64,000 nt of DNA, from the NCBI RefSeq assembly GCF_000382125.1, contig NZ_KB907546.1, positions 248,001 through 312,000 on the forward strand, written 5' to 3'. The stretch is from Eudoraea adriatica DSM 19308. GTDB taxonomy: Bacteria > Bacteroidota > Bacteroidia > Flavobacteriales > Flavobacteriaceae. The position numbers were made by a program, and so were the translations under genes. Position 1 is the first letter of the stretch. Each line of letters begins with the position of its first letter. Below are positions 1-8,352 of the stretch, one piece after another. The notes under the pieces are model-generated. The model searched no databases, was not told the origin of the DNA, and was given only the letters and a program-made list of their open reading frames with translations.

Positions 1-762
1 TGGGCAAAGATTGCACATGAAAACAAGGTAATGCTCGTAACGGATTTTGAACATTTGGATGAGCCGGATGATGTCATGGAAATGTTTGAATCTGCCAATC
101 TCACTGGAGGAGACAAATATCGTTCCAACGTGATGATGTCTTGCAATTGGTTGGTCGGAAGAGGTAAGCATGATGAAGTTGGGGAGGAAGAAGATTTATT
201 TGTTCCACCATCTGGTGCACTAGCAGGCAAAATATATAACACACTGATGTCGCAGGTAACCGCAGGGAAAAAGTTTGGCGGTATTAATGAAGTAGATGGT
301 GTGCGTTTTGATCTTAAAAAGAGTGATATTGCCCAATTGGAAAAATTGGGTCTGGTACCTATGGTTAACGAGTATGGCAAAGTAATGGCATTCTCTGCGA
401 AAACCTTGTTTAATGGGGATAATTTGGGATTGCAAACATATTCTGTGGTGCGTGTTTTTGATTATGTGACTAAAGTTTTGATGGATTTTTTAAACCGTAG
501 AGCATTTGAGAATTTCAATGTAAAAACACGTAAGGAACTGATGAGTCAGATAGTAAAATTCTTGGACAGCATTACGGGTCCTGGTAAGTTGATCGAAGAT
601 TTTTCTATAAAACGATTTGAACAAGATCCTGACCAAAAAGACCGGGTTCATTTAGATATCCATATGAAACCTTATTTCCCGGCAAAAAACTTTATGATAA
701 AAATGGATGGTCAAAAAGGAGATGATGGAACAGAATGGGATTCGGAATATGAGCAACAATAG
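1..762 (+). CDS. tssC: T6SS contractile sheath large subunit TssC (VipB-like), 3' part only
   Basis: The reading frame is open from the first base, so the gene begins left of the window and only its C-terminal 253 residues are present. With TssB, TssC forms the cytoplasmic sheath that contracts to fire the Hcp tube. The visible part resembles the C-terminal half of EvpB/VipB-family sheath proteins: an acidic surface stretch, a conserved segment with 'VPPSGALAGK', and a final beta-rich region ending 'KPYFPAKNFMIKMDG', where the conserved C-terminal handshake strand lies. The assignment rests on this and on the T6SSiii genes that follow. TssB would be expected upstream, outside the window. Confidence 0.85.
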   Translation, partial: WAKIAHENKVMLVTDFEHLDEPDDVMEMFESANLTGGDKYRSNVMMSCNWLVGRGKHDEVGEEEDLFVPPSGALAGKIYNTLMSQVTAGKKFGGINEVDGVRFDLKKSDIAQLEKLGLVPMVNEYGKVMAFSAKTLFNGDNLGLQTYSVVRVFDYVTKVLMDFLNRRAFENFNVKTRKELMSQIVKFLDSITGPGKLIEDFSIKRFEQDPDQKDRVHLDIHMKPYFPAKNFMIKMDGQKGDDGTEWDSEYEQQ

Positions 763-814
763 TATTGCTATGTGGTTTGGCTTGCATTTGACATATAATT
801 AGAAAGCAACAACC

Positions 815-1558
815 ATGATTATTACCGATTCTGAGATTATAAGTAAGCTCTCGAATAAAGTTCGTCCTTTGAGCAGTGGAAGTCCTGAAATTAATTTTAT
901 TAAAGCTATTGCTAAGAGGTTTGACGACAAACACCAACTCAATCTTTTTAGTCATATTAAAACTATTACAAAAGTTGGATACGTAATTGCACAGGGGTTT
1001 CATTTTGTGCCAATAAGTAGTGTCAAGCTAGTGGATGCTCTTCTGGCCACTAAAAAATTTCATCCAGATGATAAGAACTCTCTTGTAGGATGCCTTGCTT
1101 CCTATGCAACAAAGGGTACAGGGTATCGAGAACAGGGGCAAGGCAAAGATCAGAGTCTTCATTGTGATATCGCTAGCAATGAATGCAGTGTACATTTAGA
1201 TGAAACAGCTTTTAAATCTATTGGTCCATATGGAAACTTCTATAACCCAGATGCCGGGCAGCATGTTGTTTTTGATTTATATTGGGATGATAAATTAGTT
1301 AAACCCCTCTATGAATGGAAGCCTGGTGTTGGCCGTTTTTTTGATAGGGTTACGCCAAATTTTTTGCATTCCAGTACAAAATATTCGAAATACGGTGCTA
1401 GTTTTGATTTTTATAAGAGTGATGAATTAACCATTCAAATGGAATACGCCAGAACTTTTAATATGAACAAATTTTTGAGAAACCCTAAAGGATTTTATAA
1501 AACGAAAGAACAAACATTTATGTTCACCATAAGTGGAACTCATACAATTGGGAATTAA
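815..1558 (+). CDS. Hypothetical protein between tssC and the PAAR gene
   Basis: I do not recognise this 247-residue protein. It has no signal peptide, no membrane segment and no obvious catalytic motif. It is mixed alpha/beta with many aromatic residues in the second half. It lies on the tssC strand 52 bases after its stop and ends facing the PAAR gene. A gene in this place in a T6SS locus could be an accessory factor, an effector or an adaptor. Convergence with the PAAR-VgrG-Hcp unit argues against strict co-transcription with those genes. Its function is unassigned. Confidence 0.6.
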   Translation: MIITDSEIISKLSNKVRPLSSGSPEINFIKAIAKRFDDKHQLNLFSHIKTITKVGYVIAQGFHFVPISSVKLVDALLATKKFHPDDKNSLVGCLASYATKGTGYREQGQGKDQSLHCDIASNECSVHLDETAFKSIGPYGNFYNPDAGQHVVFDLYWDDKLVKPLYEWKPGVGRFFDRVTPNFLHSSTKYSKYGASFDFYKSDELTIQMEYARTFNMNKFLRNPKGFYKTKEQTFMFTISGTHTIGN

Positions 1559-1602
1559 AATAGGGGGAATACAGCATTGTGATGAGCAACAATTATAAGT
1601 GA

Positions 1603-2070
1603 TTACGGCTTCTTAGAATATTTTTTAGATTCTTCTTTTAATTTGTCCTGTTGGGCCTGTGCTTCTTTGAAGGACTTTCCGCTTAAACTCGCAATCATCT
1701 TATCCAGCTGTGTAATTTTTGGAAATGGAATATCCTGTATTGGCATCACAGCAGAAGGAACTACCATAGACGTACCTATTAATACGGTTGGATCTCCTAC
1801 TGTTATGGATCCCCCATGAGCAGTCATAGATCCCATCGTGGCAGCAGGTTTACCTCCAATCAATACAGTGGGGACTCCCATGACAATAGTATCCGGTGGT
1901 CCTACACATGTACACATATCTCCCATTACAGCGGCCGGTTTTCCTCCTATGAGTACCGTAGGAACTCCAGGTCCTGTTACCGGCCCTCCAACATGGGGTA
2001 TGGGTGGTAACCCGGGTGTGAGCATTGGGCACACATGCATACTGGTTAATGTGGCGGCTGGTCCTGGCAT
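1603..2070 (-). CDS. PAAR-domain spike-tip protein with short charged C-terminal tail
   Basis: PAAR proteins cap the VgrG spike and sharpen the T6SS tip. Residues 1-100 show the pattern: an N-terminal 'MPGPAA' start, His12, His26, Cys55 and His85 as probable zinc ligands, and near-identical repeats of 'GVPTVLIGGKPAA' around residues 35 and 66. Residues about 100-155 form a Lys/Glu/Gln-rich, probably helical extension that is not part of the PAAR fold and is too short to be a full toxin. It may be an adaptor or coiled docking segment. The gene lies 23 bases downstream of vgrG on the same strand, so the two are probably co-expressed. Confidence 0.9.
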   Translation of the reverse strand: MPGPAATLTSMHVCPMLTPGLPPIPHVGGPVTGPGVPTVLIGGKPAAVMGDMCTCVGPPDTIVMGVPTVLIGGKPAATMGSMTAHGGSITVGDPTVLIGTSMVVPSAVMPIQDIPFPKITQLDKMIASLSGKSFKEAQAQQDKLKEESKKYSKKP

Positions 2071-2093
2071 CTTTTTCGTAATTAATTTTGTAC

Positions 2094-3866
2094 CTAATTT
2101 AATTTTAAGAGGCCTCCTGAAACCTCGGTCATTCCACTACCGCTTACCTTGGTTTTAGCTGCACTTAATTCTGCTTCTGTATCTCCCTTTACAACAGTTT
2201 TTAACCCCTTCAGTGTTGCATTTGCAGTTGCCTCTAATTGTAGATTCTTACCACTTTTTATGGTAGTATCAGCTTGTGACTGCATTGCCAACTCGCCTTT
2301 TGCAATTGCCTCGATTTTATTTTCAGCGGCAATCGTAATATTCTCTCCAGCCTTAATACTAATTTTACTTGCAGAAATATCAATAGACTCCATAGCGCTG
2401 ATGGATAAGGTTTTTTCCTTTGTGTCCAGTTCAATTTTACACTCGTCATTTTTAGTATAAATACTTATTTTTTCTGCTCCCTGCGTATCATCGAGTTCTA
2501 TGGTATGCCCACTACGCGTGCGTATAGCTTTAATATTGTTGCTGTCAGAAATCCAATCATCATCTGGTTTATGGCTTGTATGGTATAAGGCACCAATTAC
2601 ATATGGGCTTTCGGCATCACCACCCTCGAAATCAACAATCACCTGATCTTCAATTTCGGGAATAAATTGAATTCCTTGATTTTCACCCGCGTGGGCACTT
2701 AGGACTCGAATCCATGGTGTGGTTTGCCCAATAAGTTCTTGCCAGGCAAATGCCACCTTTATTCTGCCAAGCTTATCCGGATCATTATTCTCTTTTACAA
2801 TAGCAATTTGACTTTGACTTACCGGGAATGAATTTATGTTGGTATACGGATAGCCCTCAATATTAGCATTTACGGCCTCAAAACTATTTTCATAGTCCTC
2901 CACTCCGTTAAGCGAATGAACTACTTCGATGATTCTATACTTCTGATCATTAATTTCTATAATGTTGCCTAAAGCAACCGCTGAGTTCCAGCTCTTTCCT
3001 GATATCCTAACCTGATTCACGGCAAAACTACTCTGCTGCACTTTGGCTTGTGCTTTTAAGACTTTTTCCGTATTGGTTTCATTATTTCCATTAACCCATA
3101 CATTGGTTTCATTTTTGAATATTGTATTCGATTTATCGAATACCTTTGAATTATCGCCTGAAACCCCCTTTGGTTTTCCAGTTTCACTATAATGGAAAGA
3201 TTTAGCAGATTTTTTTAGATAATTTTGAGTGAAGTAATTAAATTTTTGAGGTTGCGGAATATAACTGAGTTTAAATTCGCTCAAATCATAATTATATTTG
3301 AGCGGTGTTGTCTTGAATTCTGGTTTGCCAAAAATTACCTTTTTACCATTGTAATAAAACCATTCGCCGTATTTTTCTGCTAATCTCTTTACAAATTCAT
3401 AGGCGCTTTCATGATGCTGGACCGTGTAATCGATTATTGATTTATAATAGGAATCGACGGTTAAATCAAAATCATATCCGTGTAATGCTTTTTTTACAAT
3501 GTCATCCAGACTATTCTCATGGAAACAGTTATAATGAGGGCCTTCGTTAGATACGATATCTTTACTTGAGGCAATGATTACAAGTTCATTTCCCAATATA
3601 CTAGAACCTTTTAGCATATTTATCGCAGTAACAATACCTTTAAATTCTAGTCTACCGACAGTTTCATTCAGTGTATTATTTGTTAAAATTTCAACAGAAA
3701 ATGCCTTTCCCAAAAATTGGTGGCTATCAGAATCTTTAAATACGCTTAAAGGCACTCTTGCTTCCAGGGTATGATGTGCATGAACCTTCTGATAAAGATG
3801 CAATTCTTTAATAATCGGAATCTCTTTACTATCTAGGAGTATTGTAGTTTTAAAGCTTAAGGTCAT
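2094..3866 (-). CDS. vgrG: T6SS spike protein VgrG (TssI)
   Basis: The 590-residue protein has the VgrG layout. An N-terminal gp27-like part (about 1-340) is followed by a gp5-like OB-fold (about 355-440, containing 'DPDKLGRIKVAF' and 'WIRVLSAHAGENQGIQF'). The C-terminal needle (about 455-590) consists of alternating short beta repeats rich in K/T/A. It ends with 'GLLKLN' and carries no added effector domain, so cargo is probably delivered through PAAR, Hcp or adaptors. It starts with ATG at 3866, 23 bases after the upstream Hcp-like gene. It acts as the trimeric spike on the Hcp tube. Confidence 0.93.
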   Translation of the reverse strand: MTLSFKTTILLDSKEIPIIKELHLYQKVHAHHTLEARVPLSVFKDSDSHQFLGKAFSVEILTNNTLNETVGRLEFKGIVTAINMLKGSSILGNELVIIASSKDIVSNEGPHYNCFHENSLDDIVKKALHGYDFDLTVDSYYKSIIDYTVQHHESAYEFVKRLAEKYGEWFYYNGKKVIFGKPEFKTTPLKYNYDLSEFKLSYIPQPQKFNYFTQNYLKKSAKSFHYSETGKPKGVSGDNSKVFDKSNTIFKNETNVWVNGNNETNTEKVLKAQAKVQQSSFAVNQVRISGKSWNSAVALGNIIEINDQKYRIIEVVHSLNGVEDYENSFEAVNANIEGYPYTNINSFPVSQSQIAIVKENNDPDKLGRIKVAFAWQELIGQTTPWIRVLSAHAGENQGIQFIPEIEDQVIVDFEGGDAESPYVIGALYHTSHKPDDDWISDSNNIKAIRTRSGHTIELDDTQGAEKISIYTKNDECKIELDTKEKTLSISAMESIDISASKISIKAGENITIAAENKIEAIAKGELAMQSQADTTIKSGKNLQLEATANATLKGLKTVVKGDTEAELSAAKTKVSGSGMTEVSGGLLKLN

Positions 3867-3889
3867 GATTTGTCAATTAGTAGTTATCC

Positions 3890-4318
3890 TTAGCCTCCCC
3901 ATGTATCCGTTTCTTCCCAACTAACTTCATAGGTAGAATTACCTACTTCAATTTTTTGACACCAAATAGAAAAATGGCACAGCATTGCGTTTCCAGTCAT
4001 GGCTTCAAATGTTTCCCTATAATCGACACATTTTGCCTTATAAAATGTAAGTTTTTTACTATTCTCAGTCCCTTTACCAGTAGCAGCCTTAAATTGAATA
4101 AAGCCATCTTTCTTTTCCCGTTTTATCATCCAATCCAATAACGATGTTGTTTTTTCAGATTCCACAACAATCTGTATCAGGCCAGCTTGTACATTAGACA
4201 AAGTGTGACCGGTTTGAATGTCTATTTTTTGGGTAAACTCAAATGTGCAATGATATACTTTAACATCATAATAAGACTCTCCAAGATCTTCAATGGTTAA
4301 CAAAGCGGAATATGCCAT
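3890..4318 (-). CDS. tssD: Divergent Hcp/TssD tube protein directly upstream of vgrG
   Basis: A 142-residue protein of the Bacteroidota TssD (Hcp) type. I chose the start MAYSALLTI at 4318 because it aligns with the usual Hcp start; the longer frame adds only seven unlikely residues. Shared family features are the N-terminal strand, a central 'TTSLLDWMI' helix segment matching the 'NTFFTEWML' region of the neighbouring Hcp, and the 'YRETFEAMTGNAMLCHFSI' segment. It is clearly different in sequence from the second Hcp gene at 4408-4800. Tight linkage to vgrG suggests a dedicated tube-end or cargo-carrying Hcp, which is inference. Confidence 0.82.
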   Translation of the reverse strand: MAYSALLTIEDLGESYYDVKVYHCTFEFTQKIDIQTGHTLSNVQAGLIQIVVESEKTTSLLDWMIKREKKDGFIQFKAATGKGTENSKKLTFYKAKCVDYRETFEAMTGNAMLCHFSIWCQKIEVGNSTYEVSWEETDTWGG

Positions 4319-4407
4319 TATAAAAATAGTTTTAAACAATAACCAGTATCAGGGTAGAAAAAACACCTCCTGATGCTTAATTTTATAGATGTCCAAAAAA
4401 TGATGGT

Positions 4408-4800
4408 TTATCCTGCCGCCCATTCATTAGAGTGTGGTGTACCTGCAACATCAAGCTCTTCCGCAGTAATTACCACACTTGCATACATAGCTGCACCGCC
4501 ATCTGCTTGAAAAGTTTCTGAATAGTCTATGACATAAGCATTCTTGAATTTCAACGTTTTTGCTGCCGCATCCTCATCATGCTTGTAGAAAATTAAATCG
4601 CCATCTTTACCCTTGTGGATATCCAACATCCATTCAGTGAAGAAGGTATTTGTTGTGGATTCAATCATAAAACTAAAAGTGCCTCCTGTTACGTCGGATT
4701 GTGGTCTGCCGGATGGACCAACGTTTCTATGAAGAGCGTATGAACAACTGAGTAGTTTGAATGTGTCGCTACCTAATTTCAATTCTGCTTTAAAAGCCAT
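4408..4800 (-). CDS. tssD: Hcp/TssD tube protein, canonical copy
   Basis: A 130-residue protein matching the usual length and composition of Bacteroidota Hcp. It begins 'MAFKAELKLGSDTFKLLSC' and contains 'GPSGRPQSDVTGGTFSF', a loop typical of T6SSiii Hcp, plus 'YSETFQADGGAAMYASVVI' near the C-terminus. Stacked hexamers form the inner tube inside the TssBC sheath, and Hcp is normally the most abundant secreted component. A 20-bp tandem duplication lies just upstream of its start. It is probably the first gene of the leftward hcp-hcp-vgrG-PAAR unit. Confidence 0.92.
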   Translation of the reverse strand: MAFKAELKLGSDTFKLLSCSYALHRNVGPSGRPQSDVTGGTFSFMIESTTNTFFTEWMLDIHKGKDGDLIFYKHDEDAAAKTLKFKNAYVIDYSETFQADGGAAMYASVVITAEELDVAGTPHSNEWAAG

Positions 4801-4810
4801 GATAATAATT

Positions 4811-4850
4811 TTTAGTTAGTTAATATAAAGTTTAGTTAGTTAATATAAGA
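4811..4850. repeat. 20-bp tandem duplication upstream of hcp
   Basis: Two adjacent 20-base copies of 'tttagttagttaatataaag' differ only in the last base. They start 11 bases before the hcp ATG (4800) in the 5' leader direction. Each copy itself contains the short repeat 'ttagttag'. The position fits a duplicated leader or regulator site, or polymerase slippage. Confidence 0.85.
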
Positions 4851-5267
4851 TTCTTGATTCTAATAGTGGGAGAAATTAAAGTTAATAAACAATAACTATA
4901 GTACCAAGTAATTTGATGGTTTTGTTACCCTAAACCATAAAATATTTTATTAGGAATAGAGAATGAGTATTTCCTAAAATTTAAATTAACAAATTAATCG
5001 AATATATGTTTGGCCTTATACGGTTTATTGTTAATTATCCTGGACTTTTTAGAAAATCGTATAATGTAATCCTCAATGTTCTTTATTTTTTTAATCTTCT
5101 AAATTATTGGATTTTCTCTATTAGCAGTAACCTTTTCTATTGAGTCTGCATGTCTTAGACTATAGAAATTAATGAATGCTGAAAATTGTATAGATTAATT
5201 TTAGAATTACAGTAAGACGTTTTTAGTAAAATGTGATTTAACCGAGAAACTGATGATGGGAAAGCTA
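4851..5267. other. Intergenic stretch between hcp and tssN
   Basis: About 420 AT-rich bases with no supported gene on either strand. It should contain the promoter of the leftward hcp-vgrG-PAAR unit, and the 3' end of the tssN transcript comes into it from the right. I see no strong hairpin terminator and no clear -33/-7 pair that I would defend. Confidence 0.6.
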
Positions 5268-6137
5268 TTAGGATATATCAACCCTTCTGCAGACAATGAC
5301 CGTATTTTCTTTTATATTATTCTCAGCAATTGTCTTTTTAAAATTGATGTGTTTTATTCGACTCCAACGATTTGGCTTAAAATAAAAAACCCAACTATAT
5401 GGTTTCTTTTTAGTATGTTTTAAAAATTCAATTTTGTTTTCTGGGTGCCTTTCGTTATAGTCCGTAATAAAAAAATAAAACAGTTTTCCAAACTCCATGC
5501 CCTTAGGGGCTTTAACCCTAAAACTAGTAACTTCAGGGTCACCTTCTTTTTTTCTAAACTCAAAACTAATAATTCTTGGATTGGTCAATTCTTTTTGGGT
5601 TGGATCCTTGATATCTTTATTTAATGGAAATAACCAACTTTCAAAAATAGGCATCGGAATAATCATAGCAAATTCGTACATTTTGTAAACCATGGTGGGT
5701 AATACGAACAATAATGCAGCGGATGTGAACATATAATTAAAGGGCGATCTGAACCTATTTACAACTTGAAGAAAGGCTATAAGACCAAGACATACATAAA
5801 TAAGAGTAAAAAGAAACTCTAAAAAAAAATCGGATTTATCTTCTGACAAATCTGGAAAGTACTTTCTAAGGGCAAATAAATGCAGAATTCCTAAACCAAG
5901 AAAGAAAAATTCAATGGCCAAGAAACTGCTTAATGGCGTATCATTTAAAACCTTACTTGAGCTTAACAAGCCAATTAGGGCGAAGGTTACTAAAATAAGA
6001 AGGGCATAAAGAACTGCCCTTAACTTGTTCTTTGTAAACAGCTGGCGCAATTTAGTGACCAGCATCATCATTACGGTGCTAATGATGGCCAGTCCTATAC
6101 TGACTTTAAAAATATCCGCGCCTACTAAATTAACCAT
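5268..6137 (-). CDS. tssN: T6SSiii inner-membrane protein TssN
   Basis: A 289-residue polytopic protein: about five hydrophobic helices in residues 5-165 ('SIGLAIISTVMMMLV', 'LLILVTFALIGLL', 'LAIEFFFLGLGILHL', 'LIYVCLGLIAFLQVV', 'SAALLFVLPTMVYKM'), then a soluble C-terminal domain (about 185-289) with alternating strands. This matches TssN, one of the membrane proteins that replace TssJLM in Bacteroidota T6SSiii. The C-terminal domain is expected to be cytoplasmic and to contact the baseplate. It sits 19 bases downstream of the probable tssG stop, in the same transcription unit. The assignment rests on architecture plus locus. Confidence 0.78.
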   Translation of the reverse strand: MVNLVGADIFKVSIGLAIISTVMMMLVTKLRQLFTKNKLRAVLYALLILVTFALIGLLSSSKVLNDTPLSSFLAIEFFFLGLGILHLFALRKYFPDLSEDKSDFFLEFLFTLIYVCLGLIAFLQVVNRFRSPFNYMFTSAALLFVLPTMVYKMYEFAMIIPMPIFESWLFPLNKDIKDPTQKELTNPRIISFEFRKKEGDPEVTSFRVKAPKGMEFGKLFYFFITDYNERHPENKIEFLKHTKKKPYSWVFYFKPNRWSRIKHINFKKTIAENNIKENTVIVCRRVDIS

Positions 6138-6156
6138 AGCAGCTTATAGTTTACAA

Positions 6157-7068
6157 TTATAATTGTGTTGAAATGCCCAATATAGTATTATTAGTATCAC
6201 CCAACAAGAATTTACTATTTTTATTGACTATTAATTTTGTGATCACTTCCATTTCCAAAGGAATAAAATAGTCGTAAAACGCGTAAATAAAATTTAAGAC
6301 CTCGGTCTCATTTAAGAATGTATTAATACCATTCATTGAAATGGGCCCGATGGTAACCTCTAAAGCTGGCATCATAACTTCATTGGTATCGCTTTCCAAT
6401 ACGGTGTCTACACCCAACTGAGTTCCAATACCATGATCAATACCTTCATTCTTGAGAATTATATTTTTTTTTATAAATGTGACTTTTTCGTTTAAAACTT
6501 TTTCTAAACTCAATCTTGTTAATTCAAAATCACCAACAATCTTATGGCTATGAGGTAATAGTTTTATAAGTTGTAAAGTATAATCTTCTGGAATACCTTG
6601 ATCTATCTTCCAGAAGTTTAGCAAGAAATTGTCATTTAGGTTGAAAAAATCATCCAGTAATGTTCTTTCATTGCGTTCAATATTCAATTTTTGGTAGAAA
6701 AATTCATTTTCTAAAGGAGCAAAAAGTAATCTGGCGTCTTGCTCCTCCTGTTTAACGGTTTTCCTACGAGCTACATATGAATTGGTGTCCTTGCTTATCG
6801 CTTGAGTATGGAATAATCCCTCAGGTAAAATGTCATAAAGCCCATTTCTCGACAGATTTAAAGTCAGTTTATTTTTATTGATGTGGCCATCCGTATCAAT
6901 AATATCTCTACTATATCCTCTTGAAAAAGTGCTTTGATTGGCTATTAAAAAATCCTCATCGGGCAATTCGAAGTTGCCTTGTATTTCTGCAATAAACACT
7001 TCGGCCCTCAAATCTCCATGGACCTTTAATAACTGATTAAAAAATTCTTCTAGATTTTCAGATTTCAT
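6157..7068 (-). CDS. tssG: Probable T6SS baseplate subunit TssG
   Basis: A 303-residue soluble protein starting MKSENLEEFF at 7068; the upstream extension of the frame overlaps the previous gene and is unlikely. It contains 'LSRNGLYDILPEGLFH' near residue 80, a version of the 'GLYD.LP..LFH' motif seen in TssF/TssG baseplate proteins. TssF is present elsewhere in the locus, and a T6SSiii baseplate needs TssE, F, G and K, so TssG is the best fit. TssG links TssF and TssK in the wedge. It begins 20 bases after the NlpC/P60 gene stop, so the two are probably co-transcribed. Confidence 0.72.
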   Translation of the reverse strand: MKSENLEEFFNQLLKVHGDLRAEVFIAEIQGNFELPDEDFLIANQSTFSRGYSRDIIDTDGHINKNKLTLNLSRNGLYDILPEGLFHTQAISKDTNSYVARRKTVKQEEQDARLLFAPLENEFFYQKLNIERNERTLLDDFFNLNDNFLLNFWKIDQGIPEDYTLQLIKLLPHSHKIVGDFELTRLSLEKVLNEKVTFIKKNIILKNEGIDHGIGTQLGVDTVLESDTNEVMMPALEVTIGPISMNGINTFLNETEVLNFIYAFYDYFIPLEMEVITKLIVNKNSKFLLGDTNNTILGISTQL

Positions 7069-7088
7069 GCAGGAATTATTCGGCTTTA

Positions 7089-8126
7089 TTATTCGACGAC
7101 TCTTCCTCCGGCACGAAAACGTTTCATCCAATACGCGTCATTTAAATCACTTATTTTCACCCCTGAAACACCGGTCTTGCCATTTCTGGAAGTAGCATTA
7201 ATGAATTTGTTTTCGGTCAAATACACGCCTACATGTTCAATTCTATCTTTGTTCCGTTCACCTCCTGCATTAAAAAACATTAAATCCCCTTCCTTTAAAT
7301 AATAAGGGTCTTCGAACAGAGAAATATTGGTTGATTCAGGTACATTGTCATCAAGCATTTGTTGTGCTGTTCTCCCTGGAAATGTATCATATACCTGATT
7401 GTACAATCTCAGAGCGAAGGCAGAACAATCTATGCCCCTTTCGGTGTTTCCTCCCATTACATATGGTGTTCCCATCCATTCATCGATAAACTCATAAAGG
7501 GTTAAATTAGCGATCTCTTCCGGCGGCACATCCATTAATTTGGAATATTTAAGTTGTAAGGGAGAATAGGATGGCTCTTCCATTACTGGCTCTTCCACAA
7601 CTATTTCCTTTGGGATATCCTCATAAGTAAATGTTACTTCATCCAATGATTTCTTTTTTTTGAACGCGCCCTTAATGATAGGGATTTCTCCTCCAATACC
7701 GCCGACTACTGGAATTTTACCTAAAATTGAAGCTGGCTCTTGTACTTCTTTCTTCTTGATTTTCTCCTGCCCAAGTTGTTTTGCTTCTTTATTCCTTTCC
7801 CTTCTTTCTTTGCTGGTTATTAATAGGCTAATCCGGTCCATGACTAATTTTTTCCCCTGAACAATGTAAATTTCAATTTCTCTTGGCTCATAGCCCGGTT
7901 TTGAAATACTAAGAACTTGTTCCCCAATTGGGATATTTTTTTCGAACACATATGCTCCATTTTGGTCTGTTCTCTGTTCCAGCTGGGTTCCTTTAATAAA
8001 AATCCTTGCATCAGCTACTCCGGTGCTATCTACTAATTCTCCAATTGTTCCAACGACCATTGCGTTTTGTGAAAAAGAAATAGCGTAAATATTCATAAAT
8101 AAAAAGAAGTACAAAACTTTGCCCAT
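7089..8126 (-). CDS. Secreted NlpC/P60 cysteine hydrolase with N-terminal beta-sandwich domain, T6SS-embedded
   Basis: A 345-residue exported protein; ATG at 8126 gives a clean signal peptide ending near 'AISFSQ'. Residues about 25-100 look like a carboxypeptidase-regulatory-like beta-sandwich. A charged linker (100-200) is followed by an NlpC/P60 domain (about 220-345) with Cys234 in 'GIDCSAFALRLYN', His298 in 'EHVGVYL' and a third polar residue Asn310. Such enzymes cut peptidoglycan peptides. Because it lies first in the tssG-tssN unit, the likely job is opening the cell's own wall for the secretion apparatus, as lytic enzymes do in other envelope-spanning machines. An effector role is less likely given the classical signal peptide. 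Confidence 0.85.
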   Translation of the reverse strand: MGKVLYFFLFMNIYAISFSQNAMVVGTIGELVDSTGVADARIFIKGTQLEQRTDQNGAYVFEKNIPIGEQVLSISKPGYEPREIEIYIVQGKKLVMDRISLLITSKERRERNKEAKQLGQEKIKKKEVQEPASILGKIPVVGGIGGEIPIIKGAFKKKKSLDEVTFTYEDIPKEIVVEEPVMEEPSYSPLQLKYSKLMDVPPEEIANLTLYEFIDEWMGTPYVMGGNTERGIDCSAFALRLYNQVYDTFPGRTAQQMLDDNVPESTNISLFEDPYYLKEGDLMFFNAGGERNKDRIEHVGVYLTENKFINATSRNGKTGVSGVKISDLNDAYWMKRFRAGGRVVE

Positions 8127-8270
8127 TATAATTACTTTGATTAAACTATTGTTACAAAAATTGAAAAGTAGTTTAAATATATTAAAAATTACCAAAAATA
8201 AGGTGAATGATCTATAAATTAGTTTTTTGGAATCATTAAATTAGGGATTAATATTAATGGCTTATGATAA

Positions 8271-8296
8271 TATATTTGCTATATTCAATATATTTG
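8271..8296 (+). promoter_or_regulatory. Two TATATTTG -7-type boxes upstream of tssE
   Basis: The 226-bp gap between the divergent NlpC/P60 gene and tssE carries TATATTTG at 8271-8278 and again at 8289-8296. Both match the Bacteroidota -7 consensus TAnnTTTG and lie 57-82 bases before the tssE ATG. I do not see a well-spaced TTG -33 element for either, so the call is tentative. Confidence 0.4.
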
Positions 8297-8352
8297 AAAA
8301 ATCTTCGTCTAATAAAGCCCAGTTGTTGTTCTTTTGATATAGGATAAAAAAT

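Noticed and set aside
1816-2158. Plus-strand open frames opposite the PAAR gene
   Set aside because: They are mirror images of the Gly/Pro-rich repeats of the PAAR gene on the other strand and have no sensible start.
5268-6137. Idea that this gene is a generic membrane protein unrelated to T6SS
   Set aside because: Helix-rich N-terminus plus soluble C-terminal domain and its place in the tssG unit fit TssN better.
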